DNA of 64,000 bases from assembly GCA_023105745.1 (NCBI GenBank), contig JALGQZ010000008.1, forward strand, positions 45,443,618 to 45,507,617, read 5' to 3'. This stretch comes from Austropuccinia psidii. Lineage: Eukaryota; Basidiomycota; Pucciniomycetes; Pucciniales; Sphaerophragmiaceae. A model generated the notes under the pieces. The model did no database searches. It saw only the letters and a program-made list of their open reading frames with translations, and had not been told where the DNA came from. Positions 1 through 11,868 of this stretch are shown here, in pieces (position 1 is the stretch's first letter; the number at the start of each line of letters is the position of its first letter). The position numbers and the translations under genes were made by a program.

Positions 1-430
1 TGAAGCTTTTCTAACTCCAATTTGACTGGTGATACTTTATTGACTGTAATTTTTCTTTTAAAAGGCAAAAAGGCAAGTTTCTGAAGCTTCTTGTAGCCAC
101 TAGTAAAGTAACTGTCTTTGTTTTTATGTAAATCTATTCCATATATGATCAAATAATCATTTCCTAATATATAATGGGTTCTAGAGAAGTTTTCATGAAA
201 AATTCAGCAGTTATTCTCAAATTTTCATTAATATGTGAAAAAAGAGTGGTTTCAAATATTCCCAATGGCTTCATTGGATTTCTTGAACTGTTGAACTTTT
301 TTTCATGAATTGGTAATAATCGATCCTCAAAATTTGGAACACATTTCTTAAGAAAGGATTTTCCATAATGATAGCAATAGCAGAAGGCTCCTGGGTCAAG
401 TAAAAGCTTAGTTAACTTTTTATCAATCAC
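1..430 (-). pseudogene. Ty3/Gypsy retroviral-type aspartic protease, decayed, cut by window edge
   Basis: Reading the minus strand from 430 down gives a retropepsin-like domain. An active-site-like LLDPGAF stands where such families have L-D-T/P-G-A, and further on (about 150-110, in another frame) come the ILGNDYL word typical of the protease C-terminal half, then YGIDLHKNKD and a VNKVSPVKLELEKL linker towards reverse transcriptase. In the family this enzyme cuts the Gag-Pol polyprotein inside the virus-like particle. The frame is broken: the stretch after residue 80 of the open segment must be read in another frame to continue the match. The rest of pol would lie left of position 1. It belongs to the same broad gag lineage as the fragment at 61962-63397 and not to the chromovirus at 10-19 kb. 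Confidence 0.75.
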
Positions 431-438
431 TACTTCTG

Positions 439-2340
439 TTATACAGGAACTTCCAGCTTTATGACCTTTCCCTCTGTTTTTTTGGTTTTCATAAGTTTTT
501 CATCTTGAATTTTTAATAAATCAAGTTTTCTACTTCTCAAATGTTTTAAGTGGGAGTAAGAATCCATGATGTCAAATGTGATATTGATATTTTCTCTATA
601 CTTTGAAGATTCAGAAAATATTGATGATTTATCATCTGAATTTTCTTCATTCACATCATCCTTCTCAACATTAGGCTCTAATTCAATGTCAATTTCATTT
701 ATCTTCCCTCTTTTTGCACATTGATTGGCCAAATGTGTGCTTCTTTGGATGGTATGGCACTTTCTGATTGTTTCTGCAGCTTTGTATTTCATATTACTAT
801 AGTTCTCTTTTGGTATTTTTCTCAAGAATATTTCCAAGGTGTATTAAACCTTGTTCTAATATTTATCCTACTGGAACTGATTTTGGTTTTTGTAGTTACT
901 TTTGCTAATATATCTATAATATATTCTGCTGAAGATTTTGCAGTAGTCCTTCTTTTTTCAAAACTTTCCAAATAACCTCAAAATTATCTCAGATTTTTTC
1001 AATGGATCATAAATTCTGACATGTCAGGATATAATGCTGTTAGCTTGTCTTTTTGTTGTCAAAACCATGGTAAACCCCGTCTTTGTCAGAGTTAAATTTG
1101 GAAGGCTCAAATTATGTTTAAGTTTTGAATATCCAAGCATTTCTGGCTAATTTGTTGATTATTTGTGTATTCCACCAAATCCATCTTTGGTGTCCATGTG
1201 TGTGTCTTACCTTGATGTACCAGCTATTAGCGTATTTGATAAAACATTTGTTGAATTTTTCTGCTACAAATATTCCTGGTAATTCAAAGTCTTATTTTAT
1301 AATGTCAATACCTCTTATAAGCTCCATGTGCTCATACTCTCCATCACTAATGAAGTGTGGCCATTCTTTGAGTTTTTGTACTCCTTTCAAAGGCTCTTGG
1401 CCTATTAATTGCTCTAAGGTATGAAAAGAAGTGGAAAATTCATCTTTTATTTGTGAATTTTCTAAATCCAATACTTCTTATTCATAATTTCTCATACCCT
1501 CACTTTGACTTAGACATATAGAAAATTTTGGCAAAGTGTGCAGCAATTGTTACAGTTAATTCATTTTACTGGTATTACACCTTGTGGAACTTCTGACTTC
1601 ATGTTGGAAGCCTTGTATTGAATTGATTCACTTGATTTTATACATGTCTTCTTTGATTTTCATTTCTTTCCATAATTCTGTTTTTCTATTATTATCAGAA
1701 ATCATTTTATTCAATTTCATTCTTGATTTTGACACTTCTTCCTGTAAGGTATCAAAACACTTTTTTCAAGGCAATGGTATTTTTCTTTACTTCAGTGAAG
1801 AATTTGCAATATCATCAAGGATCTTCTTCTTATCTTCTTTGATAATACTTATGGCTTTGCTCATTCTTGTTTCAATCCTGTCATAAATATTCAATTTGGA
1901 ATATTCATATGTTAATCCTTTCATAATCACACATTTTTCATATGTTTTATTAGAAAATGAAGTGTTATTTTTTGGTGCTTTGATTTTTCTTATAGCTTTC
2001 TCAAAACAAATAAGGGCTTAATTTATTTGGCTTAGAAGTAGATCATTTTTCTTGAGATTGTTACAAATGTTTTAATGTCATCAGCAATATTACTTCTCAT
2101 GTCATTTGTGGCTATATACAAGGTTGGAATTCCATCTGTGATCGCATAAATCATCTCTGATATTTGAATCTAGCTTCCTCTCTATTCTGAATTTACATCA
2201 TAGTTTTGGCCATCTAAAACAAATCTTCTATGGAATATTGCTGAATCTTTGGGATTCTGTAGCCCTGGCTGTATGGCTTTGTGGGATGTGCTTTGCACTT
2301 TTCCTTGTTCTGGGCTTGTAAGGTTTTTCTAAGAAGATCT
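439..2340 (-). pseudogene. Ty3/Gypsy gag (nucleocapsid end intact in outline), decayed
   Basis: The protein reads from about 2290 (RIPKIQQYSIEDLF, a recognisable Gag N-terminal word of rust Gypsy elements) down to 439, through many stops and frame changes. The clearest open piece is 837-439. It starts with a zinc-knuckle remnant, KCHTIQRSTHLANQC, in which the spacing C-X2-[I]-X4-H-X4-C is kept but the second cysteine is isoleucine, followed by an acidic linker rich in E, D and S. Gag packages element RNA; the knuckle binds nucleic acid. The protease segment follows directly at 430 in a different frame, the normal gag-pro order. An old inactive copy; the opposite-strand open frames at 721-1886 are shadows of it. 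Confidence 0.7.
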
Positions 2341-2417
2341 TGAAAATAGTAACAAATATCAAGAGTACAGTTACTTTCCTCAGTATAAAATATGATATAA
2401 TTAAATATTATAGCCAC

Positions 2418-5400
2418 AAATTAATATAAATACTAAAAATAATTACATATAAAAGAAAGAATTCAACTGTTATTAAATAATTTGATAATGAAAAAAACTT
2501 AATACTTATAGTAAATTGTAATTATTCTATTATTATTACAGTCACTTACAGTTATAGGAATAAGAAGTATCAAGCTCTTAATGAGACAATTATATGTGGA
2601 AAATATTAATATTCAACCACTTATAAATGATATGCATATCATTTATAGAAACAATATCACACACACTTTGCAGAGATAATTCTTATAGAAAAATTCTATA
2701 TCAAAAAACTAATACTAAATAAAAAAGATATAGAATTTTGGAGAAAGCTTTTCTTTAATATTTATTTAATACACCAAGTCAAAAAGCAACATTTATAATA
2801 TTATACAGTGTTTGTAAGCTGAAAACACACCAAAAATCAATATCTTCAATAATAAAAACTACTTTTTCCATAATCAAATGATATTCAAGAGCTTTTTGAA
2901 GGAATTTGTGTATTTCAAAAGATATTTGAGACAATAATTTTATAAGAAAAAATGTATCATTGGTTATTACAACAATGATCTGAATTCTACAGCTTCACTT
3001 CTTTAATTTAAACTTTATAAGGAATGAAATACTTATTAAAGACTTTTAATAATAAGATTAATATTTAATGAGCCTTTAACTGTTGGAATGTCTAATATTG
3101 ATTGGAATGATATTTGATTATTGGAAAAGACAGTTATTTAAAGGCTTTTTTATGCTTCCAGGGCAGTTCTCATGATTAATAACGGATATATAGAGTTTTC
3201 TCAGGTGAAAACTGAAAAACCATGCTTAAGAATAATGTTCTTAATTTAAGGTAGCTTATTTTTCATTCCCCTTTAAAGTTACCAGTGTTATTCTTAACTC
3301 CAAGTTATTTTAATCCTCCTTTGGATTGATCATTTTAGGTTTAAATATTAAATAAGCTTATTAATATTACATTTAATCACATGAACAACTTGCAAATAGA
3401 GCTTGAAGCAGAAATATTTTAAACTGAATGTTTGATTAATTTTTGAAGGAATCTTGATTTTCTGTAAAAATAACTAAAAAGTTTAATTTCAAGGCTAATT
3501 ACCAATTAATCCTATTCAAAAAGGACTTTAACCTGTGTGAAAATTTCAAGCAAATCCATTGGGTATTGTATTTTGAATGAATTGTTGAAGTTATTGCTAT
3601 TTTTCCATGAAAAATAACAACACACCAAACCTTGCCTTTTCATAAGTTTTTGATACTTACAACTCTAAAGTTTAAGCTTTGAAAGTTCTTAAAGCCTTGA
3701 TTTCAGGCCTGCATATAGGGATTTACCCTTCAGAAGCTTGAAATTCCTCTCTAAATTGGGATAAAACTAGTTTAAACTTTGATGGTCAGTCAGCTTCTAA
3801 TCTCAGAGTTTAAATAAGGTATAGAATCCTCCTGTAAGATGTGTCTATGAAGCTTTTGATAGTATTACTATTAATCAACAGTACTATGACTGTTCTTATG
3901 AAATATAATAATAGAAATTATTATAACCACAATTAAATAATTAAAGAATTAATTATTTCTTTTAGTGGTTATACACTACTAGTGATTATAACAGTAAGCA
4001 GTGATTGTCTACCAGAATAAATTACAAGTGTTTTAAAATGAAGCTTCTTTATTAAAATAATAAAATTCTTTTAATATATAATTATCTTTTGCAAGAATAA
4101 TTATAAATATAATTCTTGAAGAAAACAATTACTAGAGAAAAACTTTAAGAATTAAGATGAATCACTCACTAATACTCCAAAGAACTTATTAAAGATAAAA
4201 GTAGAGAGATTTTGACAGATAATTTTGGATTTAAAAGATCAAAAATGGATATATAACAGTATTACAGAAATATATAGTTAATTTCTATTATTTTACATCT
4301 TTCTTATTGATTCTGAAAGATTTAAACACCTCAGAAAAGCTTTAACTAATACTTACTTGTTGGTAATAAAGGTATAATAGAATAATGTGATGATTTTGGA
4401 ACAAACAGTAAAAGGAGGCCTCTTTAAAGTCTAAGAAAGCTCACAGAAGCATGCCATGGAGAAAACTGAAAAACTAGTGAGTGAGAAAACAATAAACCTT
4501 TTTTTGGATTATTAATTGCATCATCTGTTGTCATGTAAGATTATCAGAATTACTTAATTGATGCTTTTATGTGACTACCAACCGATTTATGGTTAAGAAT
4601 GAAAGGATGAACAACTGTAAATCTTCTTTTATTCCAAAATAATCATTTATTTCTCAAATTTATCAATGTTATTGGAAATTTTATCACAGAGTGTATTTTC
4701 TGTGAATTTTTAAAGATTCAGTATTTCACTTGGAATCATCAAAAATGGACTGTAAGTAATTATACAGCTCTCAACTGGTTCTGAAAGTTTCATAAAGATT
4801 CATTAAGAATTGTATTTTTAATGAATTTTTGAAGTTTTTACCTCATTTCTACATAGAATTGCAAATAGCAGTATATGGCTGGTTGCTATGAAGTAAATCA
4901 ATGGATACTAGTACAAAAAGGGTTTTAATTACTCTTTTGGGGTTTATCCATGGAAATTCATTAAGAATTGACATGGTTACAGGAGTCCAAGCTGCTCTTT
5001 ACCTCCTTGGAAGGTCAAAATGGCAGCTTATTTGCTATTTTCTTATGATATAATGAAGTTTAGACTTGGTAACCAAGTTCCCCAAAGGTTTTAGTTTACC
5101 AATTGGGCCAAGGTCAGCCATGGATCCAAACTTTGGAGCTTTCCACACCTCAGAGGCCTCAGAAGTTGGGTACCCTGGCTCTCTTTGATGTCTTTTGTCC
5201 TCAACTATTTTTTATGTCAAAATGAAATTCAGGTTTTAAGTGAGATATCCACTATGGGTGTACCAAACGTTTATGTAAGAATACCATAATATCAAGTGCC
5301 ACAAACATGCATAACACTATTCTTGGTGTATATGTAACATGGGATTTCTCACATTCTCATTATTTTGGCTTGAAATTGAGAAAAACAAAAATTTTCACAG

Positions 5401-8400
5401 ATCTTTTATGTGGTATTGAAGTATTTTCCATATCAACACCTCAAAGAGTTGATTTAAGCTTATTCACTCTATGGAGCTACCCTGGGTAAAAATTTGTGTA
5501 GAATCCAAATCTGGTCTTAAATCCATGGACTTACTTACTCAATAAAAAGTTATTTATCTTTTCTGAAATCAAAAATAATGAATTTTGAATATATGCATGA
5601 CTTATGGGTTATGCATAGTTCAGAATTTATTTTTAAGATAATTGTGGCCTTTTTGGGTATGTAAAATATACCTCAAGGCTCACACCTCCAATTTAGGTGG
5701 ACAAGCTTAATACAGTCCTTGCATATCCCAAAAGTGGGGTACCCTGGCTTTAGTTGGTCTTTCTCCTTTGTCCCACCTTTCTGTGTGGTTTTGCCCTTTT
5801 ATTTATTTAAATCCATACTATGTCCTCAAATCACTTTAAATTGAGCTCATACAGGATTTAAATCCTGTATGGTAAATTCTTAGCCATTTCAGGAAATATA
5901 TGCCACACCTCAATTTTAACTTAATTTTTTATAAGTCTGCATAAACCTTATTCAACTTTAAATTTAAGCTTATTTAAGTTTAAATTTAACAATTTTCAAA
6001 AAATGTTAAACTAATTGCAATTATACTGTGAGATTCTTAAATCTTCTAATAAAATAAGAAATATCCATTTTTGGGTATAACACCCTATGGGTCTACCCTA
6101 TGTTATTTTTGATGTAGAATCCAAAAATGACATAATACTTATATCTTTGCTTATTCAAAATAAATCTATGCTTATTTTTTGTTATTTTTTGTTTCAAATT
6201 GAATTGATAAGTCTGTTTAAGGCTAAATCAACTGTATAGAAAGTTCTTTGTGGCCTCATTAGTATGACATACATATCTCACAAGCTCACATTCCCTACCA
6301 CCAAAATGGATTTTACTACATTTTCTCATTTAATAGTATACCCCCAATTGAATTAGGGGATGTAATCCACTTTCCAAATACTCTACTTATACTTTGAGTT
6401 ATGTAAAGCACACATTTCAAAAAATTTATTGAGGAATTGGTCTTCTCTCATGTCTGAATATTCTGAGAAACCTTTGGGAATGAGGTATCTTACTTTCTGA
6501 AGGCCATTCATCTTCATGTTGTGGGCTTCTGTATGTGACTAAGTATTCTCTTTCATTTTCTTGCCTAAGTCTTCATTCTTCCAAGAAATTCAGCACCTTT
6601 TTTTTCTTCACTTTGATCAAGTGGTGGGACTTATACGTTTGTCTCATTTCTTAAAGGAAATAATTCCTTATCACTTGAAGTATAATCCTTTACTAGAATA
6701 ACAGGTATATTTGTATGTTTATTTTCCAATTCTCCTGACAGTTCCACTTGTACTGCATTTGTCCCATTTTTTCTTTATTGGCATTTTCTTGGATTAATAA
6801 AATAGAGTTTAATAAGTTCTTTTTATCAAAAGGCCTTTGTGAAACAAGTAAAATTAATTCTTGGGGTATGTTTATTTAGACAATAATGATATTCTCACTA
6901 TGAGAGGAGATTAAATTCTTATTAAAGTCATCATTCAATTTCATTCAAATTAGGAATATTGAATTTGAATTTGTATGGAGTTTTATCCTAGAATACTTAC
7001 TATAGCTACATAAATAAGAGCTGTAAATATTTGATTGCCTCATTATTTGTTTACCACTCTCTGGTTTCCTTTTTTCAAGACAAAGTAGAAAGAATTCTCA
7101 AGAAGCACTGAAAATAACAAGCTTTAAATCCCAGATATTTATAATATGGTATATTTTAAAATTCATCTGGTACATAAATGTCTGTGACACTCAAAGCTGT
7201 CCTAAGCCTTTCAAAAAACCATAAATAATAGTCCACCAGATACTTCTATTTGTTCTTTACTTGAATATATATAAATCTTTGATTCTCTGTCCAATTAAAA
7301 ATAGGAAGATTATTGTCTTTACATCAAATATCTAAATTCCAAAAGGCCATTGGTTTTTTAATTTGTATTGTTTATTGATCATTATGATGAGATTAAAAAT
7401 AGATATAGACAAAATTCATGCCAGGGGAAAAATTAAATAATAACATATCAAAATTGCTTAATCATTCTTTGATTCATTGAGTTTATTACGAAACAATAAG
7501 GATATCAGAGCTAGTATTTGTATTGGGGATCTCAGATCTTGCATATAAAAATAATATTGGAGTACTTTTATTTTTGAAAGGATTCATTTAAATTCTTTTT
7601 ATTTCAAAGTTATCTTTAAATTATTATCATTCAAAGAGTATTTGGCTATTTTTTTTCTCAAGTTTTGGTTCAGAAGATGAATTTAACATTAATTAAAATT
7701 ATTTTTTCTGGTACTGGTGAATTAATAAGAGATATTTCTTAGAATATTCAGGTTCAAGCATGGCACTTCTGTAAAAAATAGTGCATAATTTGAGATTTTT
7801 TTATTTAAAATATTTCAATCTGGAAAGGACCTGCTGATATTTTCACTCCTTAAAAATACATCTCTTACTTTCAAATTCAGTAGAAAAAAGTTTATATTTG
7901 CTTGTTTCAAACTTTTATTTATTTGAAATTATTTGAATTTTTTGCCTCTTTTCTTTCTTCAAAGTGAAAGTTTGAATATATATTTTAATATGTATTTTAA
8001 GGTCTTGTAAGAGATTGAATGATAATTGCAGAAAATAAATGTTATGATATCTGTTTCTGCGAAAAATTCTGAAGATATTTGTAATTAAAATAGATGGAGG
8101 ATCTTTAAATCTTCATTTGATCAATATTTCTCAATAACAACTAGCCCCTTCAAATCTTACATTTTGTATATAGAAAAAATTGACCCTTGCTCAGAGGTAC
8201 TGTATTCATATGTGTAGAGCATATTTCTATCAGTTATAATTGAATAATTTTAATAATTTCTACTGTTATTCTATCTAATTAATGTGGAAAAATGATTTAG
8301 AACATCTAGAATACAACAAGACAATATTTCAGCGGCCATGAAGAATTTTCAGATAAAAGTGGTTCCATAGATGATGTAAAGCTGCTCTATATATAATGTC

Positions 8401-10312
8401 CTTTATCTGTGTTAAAAGTATCCATTTTGTATTTTCAAGGATGACTTAAAGCATTTTGACCGAAATTTGGTGGTATTTTCAATTATAACAACTATTGGGA
8501 TGATTTTAAGCTTGTATACCCTGATTATTTAAAGACAATGGAATATGATATTATCTTTTCATTGAGCTTATAAGATTGAAACGGGAATAATTGAAAGATT
8601 CTGAACAACCCCCAGGATTCAGGTTTCCTTCAGATAGATGTAAAAATATTTTATTTTACTCCATCAAGGATCAGGGGAAATATTTTTTTGAAAAATAATG
8701 ACAATGATTAAGATTATTGACAAATATTTATAATTAATTTCCATGGAATGAGAACCATCTTTTTGGCTTTACAAGGAGCACATTATATTCAATAGCTCGA
8801 ATGAACAATTATAATCTTTGAGATTTAAAAAACGGGTCTCTTTAGCCGCTTTTGGAAATCTAATTTATTTGTTTTATTTCTTCCACCATTATGAGAATAA
8901 AAAGATGTAGGGAATGTCATTTTACATTTCCTTGTGGTTAATGAAGCCTATATCAAATAATGTATCCTTTCTCCTTGAATATGGCTCTAAATGAGGTATT
9001 CAAAATAAATAGATTCATTTTTTCAATGAATAATTGGGATATATATATACTGGTATTGGTCGTATTTTTTAGTCTTGGTCATTACACACTTTGAAAAAAT
9101 AGTCAAAATAGTTTAATTTATATTTAATTTTGAGAGATCCGATAAGAGGCGAAATGAACAAAATTCAAAAGTACTAAAGGAATTTCCATTAAAATGATTC
9201 TATTTTAGAGATAAGCAAATCCAAAAACTTAGTAGGAATGTATCATCCTTACAAATCAGTTTTGAGTCTAAATTCTATGAATGATTACATGAATAAGTGC
9301 ATTAAGAAATTAATTAATTCCCCTTATGAAAACTTGAATATTCTTCTACACTCTCTTAGCACACATAATGTATCAGAATTTATATATGAAGCCTAAGATG
9401 AAATAACCAACCCCTAGACTTAATTTTAAAATTGTAAAATAGTGTTAACTCAATATGTGACATATATTCTATTAATACTCATAAAATCAAATTGATGGAT
9501 CCCTGAAAGAATTTGGAATTATTTTGAGCAATAGTTCAATTCAGCCTTTACTGTTAGATGAACCCATTTTTGATTCATTTTGCTGGAAATTGTTGAAGAA
9601 AGTCAAATCTTTGAATGGACCTTTGCCAAACAGAAGGTAATATCCATTAATAAACCATACATAAACAATAATGAAGCTGAGTATGCTTGTATAGTTTCTG
9701 TATCTTAAGCCAAAAAACATAATAAATCTACTTAATGTGATCATCTTGTCTGTATGGTGTGTAAATGCTTCTTAGCCAATATCAATATTAAAAGCTAGCA
9801 GTCAGATTATCAATTTTACTAGAAGTATTAAGAAATTGTGACTGTCACATTTTCCTGAATTTTGAAAGTTATACCATGAATTTGAATAGTAAAATTTTTC
9901 AAAAACCTCCATAAAACGTTAATTTACATATCTCCCACAATTTTCACTACTTGCTTATGTACTTTATTATGATGTGGTATATCCAGAAAAGCAGAATGGA
10001 TCACTTCTTCAAACCTATTTTATCATATCTCAAATTAATCCCAAACCAATCCTTATGTGTAATGAAACAGCAAAGAGGAAAATCCTAAAAACGAGCATCA
10101 AAATACTCAGCTTTGATTTTGATCATCCCAATTTTACACTATTGAAGTTCTCCCATATTTCTTCTATAAATTGTAATTTGTTTTCTCTTGATTTAAGTTT
10201 CTCAAAATATGTTTATTGTAATTATCCATGTGATTTTCTTATCTCACTTTAATTTTATTTTACATTCAGACTCCTTCTATTTCCTTGAATCACATTTTCT
10301 AACCTTTTCTCA
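2418..10312. repeat. Gene-free decayed repeat DNA
   Basis: No reading frame here has a recognisable domain or convincing splice structure. The texture (mixed composition, many short degenerate open frames) is that of old transposon DNA; lying upstream of the minus-strand gag at 1-2340, part of it may be the leader and LTR of that element. Visible structure: a 13-nt word GGGTACCCTGGCT occurs at 5168-5180 and 5737-5749 with loosely similar surroundings (TATGGRNCTACCCT near 5470 and 6090), suggesting two diverged copies of a unit of about 570 bp. A perfect 24-nt palindrome lies at 5848-5871. The short open frames at 5307-5489 and 9541-9744 have no support. Confidence 0.45.
5848..5871. repeat. 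Perfect 24-nt palindrome
   Basis: The 12-nt arm CATACAGGATTT is followed directly by its exact reverse complement. Its outer part, ATACAGG/CCTGTAT, is the same word that forms hairpins in the LTRs at 10581-10605, 19010-19034 and 36566-36597. Confidence 0.85.
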
Positions 10313-10317
10313 ATTTG
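10313..10317 (+). repeat. Target-site duplication, left copy (ATTTG)
   Basis: ATTTG stands directly before the first base of the 5' LTR; the same five bases follow the 3' LTR at 19510-19514. A 5-bp duplication is what Ty3/Gypsy integrases make. It fixes both element ends and shows that the two LTRs belong to one insertion. Confidence 0.93.
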
Positions 10318-10580
10318 TGTCACAGCCAAGGAGGCAGGGGCATTACCAATCATCTTCAACAATCATTACCTCATTGATACCCTTCAAAACCCAATCAGCA
10401 ACAATCATTATTTCATGGATACCCTTCAAAACCCAATCAGCAAGGGGGTTTCATTCTACATTCTCCAAATACAGTTTTCATACCTTAATACAGTTTCATA
10501 CAGGCAAGACCCAAATACAGGATTCACCAAATACAGGCCTTTCATCAATACAGGCGCAAATACCTGTATTGACTGTATAA

Positions 10581-10605
10581 CCTGTATTGGATTCACCAAT
10601 ACAGG
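10581..10605 (+). promoter_or_regulatory. Perfect 10-bp stem-loop in LTR U3
   Basis: CCTGTATTGG, a 5-nt loop ATTCA, then CCAATACAGG. The same structure is kept in the 3' LTR at 19010-19034, and a variant with a changed pair order (CCATACAGG/CCTGTATGG) lies in the unrelated-looking repeat at 36566-36597. It may be a DNA palindrome for a dimeric protein or an RNA hairpin; the sequence does not decide. Confidence 0.6.
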
Positions 10606-10669
10606 ATTCAATCCAATTCCAGCATACAGGCCAGTATCTCAACACTCAAACTCCAAGGCTGGTATTTCT

Positions 10670-10727
10670 CACATATACCAGCCCCTCTTCATCCGCCTGG
10701 GGGTTTTTCCCCCAGTTAATTAAAATA
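10670..10727 (+). promoter_or_regulatory. Predicted LTR promoter and RNA start
   Basis: Order seen: TATA-like CACATATACC (10670-10679), stem-loop CTGGGGG-TTTTT-CCCCCAG (10697-10715), then AGTTAATTAAAATA (10714-10727). The last word is exactly complementary to the bases just after the LTR, which in self-priming elements marks the 5' end of the genomic RNA. RNA start near 10714 is therefore inferred, about 35-43 bp after the TATA-like word. The same series occurs in the right-edge LTR (minus strand, near 63780-63820) and in weakened form at 37810-37870. Confidence 0.5.
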
Positions 10728-11084
10728 TTGGATTTATTATTTAATATTATTTTATTTCTCATTTAAGAAATATTATTTTATTATTTATTAAGTTAGTCTT
10801 TGCCTTCCCTCACCTGTTCAGTAGAGTCCTGGTGGCCATATCCTTTATTAATCCTTTTCTCTTTTCTGAACAGGTTGAAACAGTGGTACAGGATTATTTG
10901 TGGTTGGCTCTTTATTATTGCTTTTGTTTTGTCTCTCTTATCTTTATGATTATTATTTTATGACTAGGAACTTATCCTCTTACTCTATTACTCTTATCAT
11001 TTGAGTACTCTTCTGAGCCCTCCATAAGTAAGTCTGTTCACTGAGTGCCAGGCCCTCTTCATTTTAGAAGAGCCCCTGTGACAT

Positions 11085-11098
11085 TATTTTAATTAACT
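11085..11098 (+). promoter_or_regulatory. Candidate self-priming primer-binding site
   Basis: One base after the LTR end comes a 14-nt run exactly complementary to LTR positions 10714-10727. No TGG-starting tRNA-type primer site follows the LTR. In Tf1 of fission yeast, first-strand synthesis is primed by the RNA's own 5' end folding onto such a site, so the geometry fits a self-primer. Part of the match is the palindrome TTAATTAA, which lowers its weight; the full 14 nt and the position next to the LTR raise it. Confidence 0.55.
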
Positions 11099-11868
11099 CA
11101 TAATTTCTTATTTTCCTTTCACTCATTTTATTCATTTATCTCATTCTTCAATTATGATTTTTTCATGATTTTATGATTTTTTATGATTTTTATGATTTTT
11201 CTCTCTTATCAATTTTCATCTCATTCATTTTATTCAAATGAAAATTGATTCTCTTTCTCATTTCAAAAATTCTGCTGACCATTTCACTTTATTCTTTATC
11301 ATTCTAATTTCTCTTTTGTCTGAATTTAGGTTTTATCAGGTTATTTGAGTGGAATTATTTGGGTTAATTGATTCATCATTCAGGGATTTTATTGATTTGG
11401 GGTATTCAGTGATTTTGGTTTTGAAATTTCTCAAGATTATTGATTGATTGATTGATTCCTCAAGACATTGATTTCACCTCAAGATTTTGAATTGACTTTG
11501 ATTGATTTGATTTGATTTGATTGACTTCATTTGATTCTTCAAGATACCTGATTTATCCTCAAGATTTGATTTAATTGATTGATTTGAATTTGATTCCTCA
11601 AGAAAATTGAATTGATTTTTGAAGATATTGATTGAATTCCTCAAGACTTAATTGATTTGATTTTGATTGACTTGATTTGACTTATTGATTGAAATTGATT
11701 ATTCATAAGAATTTGACTTTGTCATCTTCACTCTTCAAGATTTATTCATATTGATTCACTTCAAGACTATTGATTGATTTCTCAAGTTCATCAAGATTCT
11801 CATTTGATTGTTTTGGTCAAGCCTTATTTTATTCAAAGTATCATCAAGTTTTTATTCATTCTTCTTTC
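11099..11868 (+). other. 5' leader of the chromovirus, TTGATT-rich
   Basis: Untranslated leader between the primer site and gag. It is built of recurring ATTGATT and CTCAAGA words (about 11430-11790) with no coding signal. An open frame in the gag phase runs from 11770, but its first 33 codons look like leader sequence. Confidence 0.6.

Larger units (their letters stand above)
10318..11083 (+). repeat. 5' LTR (766 bp)
   Basis: Starts TGTCACAG and ends CTGTGACA, a perfect 8-bp terminal inverted repeat with TG...CA ends. Against the 3' LTR it lacks 11 bp near 10615, and has 10 bp extra near 10745 and 4 bp extra near 11025; two single-base differences were seen. Inside: a 42-bp tandem duplication (about 10359-10442), a run of CAATACAGG words in both orientations (10513-10605), a TATA-like CACATATACC (10670-10679), a strong stem-loop (10697-10715) and a second stem-loop near the end (11055-11072). 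Short open frames crossing the LTR are not genes. Confidence 0.95.

Noticed and set aside
9541..9744. Hydrophobic 67-codon frame on the minus strand, membrane-protein-like
   Set aside because: Isolated, in decayed repeat DNA, no domain or splice partner; AT-rich DNA often gives F/I/Y-rich chance frames.
10209..10723. Two overlapping open frames of 90-120 codons on the plus strand
   Set aside because: They cross the 5' LTR border; the same peptides recur in the 3' LTR at 18655-19221. They are LTR sequence read as protein.
11084..11110. tRNA-type primer-binding site after the 5' LTR
   Set aside because: No TGG-starting sequence complementary to a tRNA 3' end is present; the self-priming match explains the position better.
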